This document shows, piece after piece, positions 5,544-10,431 of a stretch of DNA of 10,431 nt. Positions within the stretch are counted from its first letter, which is position 1; every line of letters begins with the position of its first letter. The DNA lies in the NCBI GenBank assembly GCA_943324725.2, contig CALPMR020000081.1:1-10431 (forward strand). Direction: 5' to 3'. The notes beneath the pieces were generated by a model. The model did no database searches. It saw only the letters and a program-made list of their open reading frames with translations, and was not told the DNA's origin. The position numbers were made by a program, and so were the translations under genes. The DNA is from Bordetella parapertussis. Lineage in GTDB: Bacteria > Cyanobacteriota > Cyanobacteriia > PCC-6307 > Cyanobiaceae.

Positions 5544-6669
5544 TCAGGTGTCGCTCTCCGCTCCCACCTCCACCCCCTGATGCAGCAGAGACTGGATGAA
5601 GGGATCGAGATCGCCGTCCATGACGCCCTGCACGTCGGTGGTTTCCTGCTGGGTGCGCAGGTCCTTGACCATCTGGTAGGGATGGAAGACGTAGTTGCGG
5701 ATCTGGTTGCCCCAGGCCGCTTCGACGATGTCGCCGCGGATGTCGGCGATCTCGGAGGCCCGTTGCTCCTGGGCGATCACCAGCAGTTTGGCCATCAGCA
5801 GCGCCATCGCCTTTTCCTTGTTCTGCAGCTGGGAGCGCTCCTGGGTGCAGCGCACCGCCAGGCCGGTGGGGACGTGGAGGATGCGCACGGCCGTCTCCAC
5901 CTTGTTGACGTTCTGGCCGCCGGCGCCGCCGGAGCGGGAGGTCGTCACCTCCAGATCTTTCTCCGGGATGTCGAGCTTGACCTCCTCATCCAGCTTGGGC
6001 ATCACCTCCACGCCGGCGAAGCTGGTCTGGCGCTTGTCATTGGCGTTGAAGGGGGAGATGCGCACCAGCCGATGGGTTCCCTTCTCGTTGCGCAGGTAGC
6101 CGTAGGCGTAGCGGCCATCGATCTCGATCGTGCAGCTCTTGATGCCCGCTTCTTCCCCTTCGGAGAGCTCATCGATGCTCACCTTCATGCCGTGATCTTC
6201 GGCCCAGCGGGTGTACATCCGCATCAGCATCAGCGCCCAGTCCTGGGCGTCGGTGCCGCCGGCGCCGGCGTTGATCGAGATCACCGCCCCCTCCTTGTCA
6301 TACGGGCCACTGAGCAGACGCTCCAGTTCCCAGCGGTCCAGCTCCGCCTTCAGGGTCTGCAGGCCGGTGTTGGCTTCGGCGAGCAGGTCGTCGTCGGCTT
6401 CCAGCTCGTAGAGCTCCAGGGTGGCGCGGCCGTCTTCGATCCAGCTCTGCCAGCGCCGCAGCTGTTCGAGCTGGGCCTTCACCTCATCCAGTTGGCGCAT
6501 CCTGGCCTGGGCCTGCTTCTGGTCGTCCCAGAAGTCCGGTTGGGAGGCCAGTTGCTCCAGGTCCTGTTGGCGGGCGTTGAGGGCCGGTACGTCAAAGGCA
6601 GTCCTGGGCATGGCCCAGGCGGTCGGTGAGCTCGGAGAGGTCGCGCTTGAAATCGGTGAGGTCGAGCAC
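5544..6669 (-). CDS. prfB: Peptide chain release factor 2, made by +1 programmed frameshift
   Basis: RF2 reads UAA and UGA stop codons and triggers peptide release on the ribosome. The gene is split over two frames. The first 25 codons (6669 to 6595, from [18 protein letters not shown] to the Leu codon CTT) end at an in-frame TGA (6594-6592). Reading then resumes at +1 from GAC (6593-6591) as [10 protein letters not shown] and runs to the stop at 5544. The product is 374 residues. The RF2 codon-recognition tripeptide SPF is at 205-207 and the catalytic GGQ at 250-252 ([13 protein letters not shown]), the same numbers as in E. coli RF2, which supports both the frameshift and the start. The start is probably GTG at 6669; no clear ribosome site is visible, and an ATG further upstream would add residues not expected in RF2. 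It is the first gene of the minus-strand block and diverges from the glutaredoxin gene. Confidence 0.95.
6591..6606 (-). promoter_or_regulatory. prfB +1 programmed frameshift site
   Basis: On the minus strand the sequence reads CAGGAC TGC CTT TGA C. CTT TGA C is the canonical RF2 slippage site: the ribosome pauses at UGA, the P-site tRNA-Leu slips from CUU to UUU, and decoding continues at GAC. The AGGA at 6605-6602 stands 4 bases before CTT and corresponds to the internal Shine-Dalgarno that stimulates shifting in E. coli. Known role of such sites: low RF2 lengthens the pause at UGA and raises frameshifting, so RF2 regulates its own synthesis. Confidence 0.95.
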
Positions 6670-6797
6670 GTTGGGCAACAGTGTGATGACGGAGCTTATC
6701 GCCGCCAGCTCTGCCCCCGGAGCCGGCCTCTTAGGATCGGGCGACAACATCAATGTCGTAGGGCAAGGCCACGTCGAGCATTGTTCACTCTCAAGAC
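6670..6797. promoter_or_regulatory. Divergent prfB / glutaredoxin intergenic region
   Basis: These 128 bases separate the two divergent starts and must hold promoters for at least one direction. They contain a small inverted repeat CGACA (6742-6746) / TGTCG (6754-6758) with a 7-base spacer, which could be an operator. I see no convincing -35/-10 pair: TTGGGC at 6671-6676 with GCTTAT 17 bases later is only a weak plus-strand candidate. No RNA gene is recognised. Confidence 0.4.
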
Positions 6798-7145
6798 ATG
6801 AAAGATTCCCAGAAGGCCAAGGTTGATGTCTATACATCCCGGTTCTCTCCCGAGTGCATGAAGGTCAAGGCCCTGCTGGATCGCAAAGAAGTCACCTATA
6901 ACGAGTTTTTTGTTGATCGCGATGAGCAGAGCCGCACGGTGATGCTCAAGCGCACCGGCGGGCGCACCAGTGTTCCCCAGATCTTCATCAACGGTCGCCC
7001 GGTCGGTGGCTTTGAAGAACTGGATGCCCTGGAGGACGGTGGCCAGCTGGATCTGCTGCTGTCCCAGTCCCCGCCTCGCCCCAGGGATCAACGGGCCGCC
7101 CCAGGTGGGCCCCACGAGATGCCCCGCCCCCGCACCAGCAGCTGA
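6798..7145 (+). CDS. Glutaredoxin-family protein with SPEC in place of CPYC
   Basis: A 115-residue protein with a thioredoxin fold of the Grx3 type. DVYTSRFSPEC (10-20) leads into helix MKVKALLDRK, then TSVPQIFINGRPVGG (57-71) contains the cis-proline P60 and the GG of the glutathione site. Ordinary glutaredoxins carry CPY/FC here; this one has S17-P18-E19-C20. The N-terminal nucleophilic cysteine is replaced by serine (TCT) and only the resolving-position cysteine remains. Normal dithiol or monothiol reduction of glutathione mixed disulfides would not be expected. It may bind glutathione or another ligand, or use C20 differently. The last 27 residues are a Pro/Arg-rich tail absent from typical glutaredoxins of about 85 residues. 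The start is ATG 6798, with only a weak AAG upstream. It precedes gshB on the same strand by 63 bases, so the glutathione link is kept. A symbol grxC would imply an activity I cannot support. Confidence 0.88.
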   Translation: MKDSQKAKVDVYTSRFSPECMKVKALLDRKEVTYNEFFVDRDEQSRTVMLKRTGGRTSVPQIFINGRPVGGFEELDALEDGGQLDLLLSQSPPRPRDQRAAPGGPHEMPRPRTSS

Positions 7146-7154
7146 TCGCGCCGT

Positions 7155-7170
7155 CGGGCCGTGCGGCCCG
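7155..7170 (+). other. Small hairpin between glutaredoxin and gshB
   Basis: CGGGCC (7155-7160) and GGCCCG (7165-7170) pair perfectly over 6 bp with a GTGC loop. The loop contains the GTG at 7161 that is the most upstream possible gshB start, which argues against that start. It could modulate read-through from the glutaredoxin gene into gshB, but no T-run follows. Confidence 0.3.
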
Positions 7171-7208
7171 CTCGCTCCGCTTGGCTTCAGTCCTTCTGCC
7201 CGTTGTCT

Positions 7209-8198
7209 GTGTCCGCTTCCCAGCTGTTCGTGATCGATCCGATCGCGCGCCTCAATCCCGCCAAGGATTCCAGCGTGGCGTTGATGCAGGCCGTTCAGCG
7301 GGCCGGTCAGGCGGTGTGGGTGTGCACTCCCGCCGATCTCTCGGCCGTGGCGCCCCTGACTGGCCAGGGCTCTGGCGGCCACGGCACCTGGGCCCTGGCC
7401 CAGCCCCTGCATCTCGCTGCCATCGAGCTCGTGGCCGGCAGCTGGCAGGTGCCCAGTCCCTGGTTCGAGCTGGGGGCGGCCACGCCACTGCCGCTGGAGC
7501 AGTTCCAGGTGGTCTGGATGCGCAAGGATCCGCCGGTGGATGAGGCCTATCTTTATGCCACCCATTTGCTGGACATCGCCGAGCGCCGCGGGGTGCGGGT
7601 GCTCAATCGACCCTCCTCGCTGCGGGCCTGGAACGAGAAGCTCAGTTCCCTGCGCTTCAGCCATCTGATGGCCGCCTCGATGGTGAGCAGCCGGGTGGAG
7701 CAGCTGGCCGGCTTCGCCCGGGAGCATGGCGAGGTGGTGCTCAAGCCGCTGGGTGGTCGGGCTGGCCAGGGGGTGGTGTTCGCCTCGGCCGCGACGCCCG
7801 GCCTGCGCGCCCTGCTGGAGCTGGTCACCGCCCAGCAGCAGCTGCCGGTGATGGTGCAGGCCTTCCTGCCGGGGGTGAGCGCCGGTGACAAGCGCATCCT
7901 GCTGGTGGATGGCGAACCGCTGGGCGCCGTCAACCGGGTACCCAGCGGCGAGGAGTTTCGCAGCAATCTGGCGGTGGGGGGCATGCCGGAAGCCACCGAT
8001 CTCAGCGAGGCAGAGCGCCGGATCTGCGCCGAACTGGCGCCGGCGCTGCGGGCGGAGGGCCTGTTCTTCGTCGGCATCGACGTGATCGACGGTCGTCTCA
8101 GCGAGATCAACGTCACCAGCCCCACCGGCGTGCGCGAGGTGGAGCGACTGGGTGGCATTCCGCTGGCGGATCTGACGATCGAGCGGCTGCTGGGGTGA
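7209..8198 (+). CDS. gshB: Glutathione synthetase
   Basis: ATP-grasp ligase that joins glycine to gamma-glutamylcysteine to complete glutathione in the cytoplasm. From the GTG at 7209 the product is 329 residues and begins [25 protein letters not shown], matching the usual GshB N-terminus (LFVIDP...KDS). An earlier in-frame GTG at 7161 would add 16 unmatched residues and lies in a hairpin loop. Neither start has a good ribosome site. Landmarks are [21 protein letters not shown] (about 102-122), [13 protein letters not shown] (about 133-145), the ATP-binding loop [15 protein letters not shown] (176-190), and the magnesium/glutathione motif [14 protein letters not shown] (299-312). All expected catalytic blocks are intact. 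It follows the glutaredoxin gene and is followed after one base by the membrane-protein gene, so the three may share a transcript. Confidence 0.95.
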   Translation: MSASQLFVIDPIARLNPAKDSSVALMQAVQRAGQAVWVCTPADLSAVAPLTGQGSGGHGTWALAQPLHLAAIELVAGSWQVPSPWFELGAATPLPLEQFQVVWMRKDPPVDEAYLYATHLLDIAERRGVRVLNRPSSLRAWNEKLSSLRFSHLMAASMVSSRVEQLAGFAREHGEVVLKPLGGRAGQGVVFASAATPGLRALLELVTAQQQLPVMVQAFLPGVSAGDKRILLVDGEPLGAVNRVPSGEEFRSNLAVGGMPEATDLSEAERRICAELAPALRAEGLFFVGIDVIDGRLSEINVTSPTGVREVERLGGIPLADLTIERLLG

Positions 8199-8199
8199 G

Positions 8200-9855
8200 G
8201 TGGTCGTGCTGAAGCGGCGCGCTGAGCTGTGGCTGGCCAGCCTGAAGCGCTTTGGCCCGCCATGGGGCCTGGCTGTCCTTCTGGCCCTCGCGGCGGCTTC
8301 CTACCACGATCTGCCGATCTACCCCGATGAGGTGACCTTTCGTCTGATCGCAGGTCGCTGGTTTGAGGAGGGTGCTGCAGTCGCCACCCCCCATCCCCTC
8401 TGCCACCCCCAGTCCGTTCCCCTGCCGCTGATCTTCTGGCCGGCCTCGATGGGGGTGTCGGCCGTGTACGGGTTGATCGAACGCTTTTCGCTTGAGCGCT
8501 GCCTGTTCGCACCGCTGCTGGCGGCGATGTTCTTCATGCTCTCGCGGCTGATGGCCCGAGTGTCGGGCCGGTGGCTGGTGGCTGCGGTGCCGGCTGTGAT
8601 CGTGACGTTCGGGGTTCTGCCGGCCTATTGGCAATTGCTCAGGCCGGAGCCGCTTTGGATCGTGCTGGCCCTGCTGCTGTTGCGGGGTGTGGTGGCTGGA
8701 TCGCCCCAGCCAGGTCTGTTGGCGATCGCAGCGGCTATTTTTTACTTTGGTATTTTTATCCATCCGCAATTTGTATTGCTGGCGCCCGCCCTTTTGGCGC
8801 TGGCCAGCTGGATGGTTCTCTGCCGCCGACTGGCGCCGCTCTGGTTGCTGGCCATCACTGCCATGGTCGTGATCAGTTCGTCGTTCGCTCAGCAGCATCT
8901 GGAGCAGTCCATCGGTTGCCCGGGCTATTCCGGCTTTGAACACTATCTCCAAGCTGTGGGCGGCCACAGCCTGCGCCTGCCTGATTTCGATGTTCAGATT
9001 GAAAATATGGTCTCAGGACCACTGGATTTGTTTGTTATCCCCCCGTTGTTCCTCTCGCCATGGCTGGTGGGCATACTCCATGTTCTGGCCAGGATTCTGC
9101 TGGCGGCTGTTGTTCTGGCGCCTCTCCTCTGTGGTCTCTCTCTGATGGCTCCGTGGCGCAAGGGATGGCCATCCTGGCGGCAGATGATGCCTCGCCTAGT
9201 GTTGTTGCTGGTCCTGCTGCCTGGCCCTGTGCTGATGGGGCTCGACCATCAAGATGCCTTTTATCGGAGCATCTCGTATGTGGCCGTCTCCTGGTATGGA
9301 CTGGCCGTGTTGTGGGTGCTGACGCCCTATCGCCCCCCTGTGATCTCGTTTGGGGCCCGGCTCCTGTTGCTGAGCTACGGGGCGGCCGGCCTGGTGAGCC
9401 TGGGTCTGGCCTATGGGGTGATTGCTCCTTGGTATCGCATCGGCTATGTGGGTGTGAGTACTTCCCTGGCTACATGGCAGGCGGCCAAGCACACCCCTGC
9501 CTCCAATTTCCGCCGGCTGCGCCCACCCTTGAAGACCGCCCTGTCCCAGCTGGTGGTGGATGATGCCGCCATGGGAATCGTTCTCCACGACTATCCTCGT
9601 CTGTATCCCATCTCTTTCCTCGAGTTGATGGCAGCCCGTCAGAAGTGGACGCGGCCGCAGATCATCGCGCCGCTCGCCTCGGTCCAGACCCTGACCCGCT
9701 GCACGACGATCAGGTCCCGATTCCCCGGGGTTGGTGCCTGGCCGGTGTCGGTGCTGGAACGACAGCGCGTGGGGATGGATTGGATCTGTCTGGGCGAGGT
9801 GCGGCCTTCAGGCTCCTCGGCTTCGGCCCAATCCCAGCGCTCGCCCCATCCCTGA
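8200..9855 (+). CDS. Polytopic membrane protein, probable GT-C-type glycosyltransferase
   Basis: A 551-residue protein with about ten hydrophobic segments (clear ones near 22-36, 102-117, 124-141, 151-165, 171-205, 211-228, 293-315, 331-347, 357-375, 385-410) and a soluble C-terminal part (about 425-540). After the first helix comes DLPIYPDEVTFRLIAGRWFEEG with D43-E44, the position and style of the acidic motif in the first outer loop of GT-C transferases. RPEPLW (148-153) before a helix is another pattern common in such enzymes. They move sugars from lipid carriers onto lipids or proteins at the outer face. The acceptor is unknown, and a non-enzymatic membrane protein cannot be excluded. GTG 8200 starts one base after the gshB stop; GTG 8206 has the better ribosome site (GAGG, 5-base gap), so translation is probably coupled. 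An AT-rich patch at 8736-8779 and the Ser-rich end (538-551) differ from the surrounding core genes, suggesting lateral gain. Confidence 0.72.
   Translation: MVVLKRRAELWLASLKRFGPPWGLAVLLALAAASYHDLPIYPDEVTFRLIAGRWFEEGAAVATPHPLCHPQSVPLPLIFWPASMGVSAVYGLIERFSLERCLFAPLLAAMFFMLSRLMARVSGRWLVAAVPAVIVTFGVLPAYWQLLRPEPLWIVLALLLLRGVVAGSPQPGLLAIAAAIFYFGIFIHPQFVLLAPALLALASWMVLCRRLAPLWLLAITAMVVISSSFAQQHLEQSIGCPGYSGFEHYLQAVGGHSLRLPDFDVQIENMVSGPLDLFVIPPLFLSPWLVGILHVLARILLAAVVLAPLLCGLSLMAPWRKGWPSWRQMMPRLVLLLVLLPGPVLMGLDHQDAFYRSISYVAVSWYGLAVLWVLTPYRPPVISFGARLLLLSYGAAGLVSLGLAYGVIAPWYRIGYVGVSTSLATWQAAKHTPASNFRRLRPPLKTALSQLVVDDAAMGIVLHDYPRLYPISFLELMAARQKWTRPQIIAPLASVQTLTRCTTIRSRFPGVGAWPVSVLERQRVGMDWICLGEVRPSGSSASAQSQRSPHP
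8722..8729. repeat. HIP1 octamer palindrome
   Basis: Second exact GCGATCGC, inside the membrane-protein gene and just before its AT-rich patch. Its presence suggests the gene has resided in, or came from, a HIP1-bearing cyanobacterial genome. Confidence 0.6.
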
Positions 9856-9880
9856 GCAGGGCCTCGACGTTTCAGCTCAG
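9852..9880. terminator. Inverted repeat across two convergent gene ends
   Basis: CTGAGC (9852-9857) and GCTCAG (9875-9880) are exact reverse complements with a 17-base spacer. They cover the stop codons of the membrane-protein gene (TGA 9853-9855) and of the convergent synthase gene (TGA 9874-9872). The gap between the stops is only 16 bases, so any terminator must overlap coding sequence. With a 6-bp stem and no T-run this is a weak candidate. Confidence 0.25.
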
Positions 9881-10431
9881 TCGCGCTGAGGCCGGCAGGT
9901 TCAGCTGCTGTTGCAGCACCCCCAGCTTCAGGGCCACTTCCTGCAGCTCCCGCTCCGGCCTGGAGCCCCGCACCAGGCCGGCGCCGGCGGTGAGTTCCAG
10001 TTGCCGGCCGCGCAGGATGCCACTGCGGATCGCCACCCGCAGGTCGATGTCGCCTTCGCTGTCGATCCAGCCGATCGGCGCGGCGTAGTAGCCCCGCTCG
10101 AACGGTTCGAGGCTGCGCAGCCAGGCCATCGCCTCGCGCCGCGGCAGGCCGGCCACCGCCGGGGTGGGATGGAGCGCCTCGGCCAGGGCCAGGGGCTGGT
10201 GCTCCGCCAGGGAGGCGGTGATGGGGGTGTGCAGGTGCACGAGGGAGCCATGGCGCGCCAGCCGTGGATGGCGGGGGCGCCGTGGCTCCAGGCCCAGCCG
10301 CTGCAGCACCGCGGTGATCGTTTCGACCACCAGCTCGTGTTCGTGGCGGTCCTTCTGGGAGTGCAGCAGCTCCGCCGCCGCCTCGCCCAGGGGAGCGGTG
10401 CCGGCCAGGGCATCACAGCGCAGCTGTCCCT
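9872..10431 (-). CDS. menF: Isochorismate synthase (MenF/EntC family), C-terminal part
   Basis: Chorismate-binding enzyme family. In this setting it is most likely the isochorismate synthase that starts phylloquinone (vitamin K1) synthesis for photosystem I. The frame stays open to the right edge (from base 10429), so the N-terminal part is missing. Family marks, in order, are CDALAGTAPLG (near 10415-10383), SQKDRHEHELVVETI, HPTPAVAGLPRREA (from 10171), LEPFERGYYAAPIGWIDSEGD (the central chorismate-site block), VAIRSGIL, LTAGAGLVRGSRPERELQEVALKL and the stop at 9872. The Glu residues in LEPFERGYY and in ERELQE correspond to the magnesium-binding positions of the family. TrpE and PabB share this fold, but GYYAAPIGWID and the short end fit MenF/EntC better. 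Convergent with the membrane-protein gene, 16 bases apart. The exact product within the family is inferred. Confidence 0.85.
   Translation of the reverse strand, partial: GQLRCDALAGTAPLGEAAAELLHSQKDRHEHELVVETITAVLQRLGLEPRRPRHPRLARHGSLVHLHTPITASLAEHQPLALAEALHPTPAVAGLPRREAMAWLRSLEPFERGYYAAPIGWIDSEGDIDLRVAIRSGILRGRQLELTAGAGLVRGSRPERELQEVALKLGVLQQQLNLPASARLS

Noticed and set aside
5394..6629. 411-codon plus-strand open frame over prfB
   Set aside because: Antisense to a prfB gene with intact SPF and GGQ motifs; the product is His/Gly/Leu-rich with no family resemblance.
5544..6669. prfB as a frameshifted pseudogene
   Set aside because: The break lies exactly at CTT TGA C, the known programmed frameshift site, and the rejoined protein is complete with correct motif spacing.
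1..10431. Mobile element, prophage or defence island
   Set aside because: No transposase, integrase, terminal inverted repeats, toxin-antitoxin pair or defence-type nuclease was seen; nearly all genes are housekeeping.

Overview
The window is GC-rich (roughly two thirds G+C by eye) and gene-dense. The gene set points to a cyanobacterium of the Synechococcus/Cyanobium type: a DUF3285 membrane protein, which I know only from cyanobacteria, sits in a prfB-ybeY-dgkA-trpG cluster. A glutaredoxin-gshB pair and a chorismate-family synthase follow, and two copies of the cyanobacterial HIP1 octamer GCGATCGC are present. Lineage and gene order are judged from memory of these families, not from a search.

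Left part (1-2330, + strand): the 3' end of argS (arginyl-tRNA synthetase), a 200-base spacer with one hairpin, then a HisC-family aminotransferase of 433 residues that carries two low-complexity insertions. It converges on the next block across a 109-base gap holding a small perfect hairpin.

Middle block (2440-6669, - strand, read right to left): prfB, a DUF3285 one-helix membrane protein, ybeY, dgkA, trpG and a secreted metallo-beta-lactamase-fold protein. prfB needs a +1 programmed frameshift at CTT TGA C, which is intact here with an SD-like AGGA just upstream. A perfect 12-bp hairpin follows prfB. The DUF3285 gene and ybeY overlap as ATGA. dgkA has a run of nine C in its first codons and a run of nine G in its leader. 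The lactamase-fold protein lacks the metal-binding HxHxDH motif, has a signal peptide made of five-residue repeats, and is preceded by a 24-base tandem repeat.

Right part (6798-9855, + strand): a glutaredoxin diverges from prfB. Its usual CPYC active site reads SPEC, so the N-terminal cysteine is missing. gshB (glutathione synthetase) follows, and a 551-residue polytopic membrane protein starts one base after the gshB stop. That protein looks like a GT-C-fold glycosyltransferase and appears to be an accessory gene between core genes. It converges on the 3' part of an isochorismate/salicylate/anthranilate-type synthase, most likely MenF for phylloquinone synthesis, which runs off the right edge.

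Most of the window is housekeeping: translation and ribosome maturation (argS, prfB, ybeY), glutathione chemistry (glutaredoxin, gshB), and chorismate use (trpG, menF). I see no mobile element, CRISPR array or defence system. The main points of interest are the two proteins with altered active sites, the frameshift-regulated prfB, the homopolymer pair around the dgkA start, and the inserted membrane gene.
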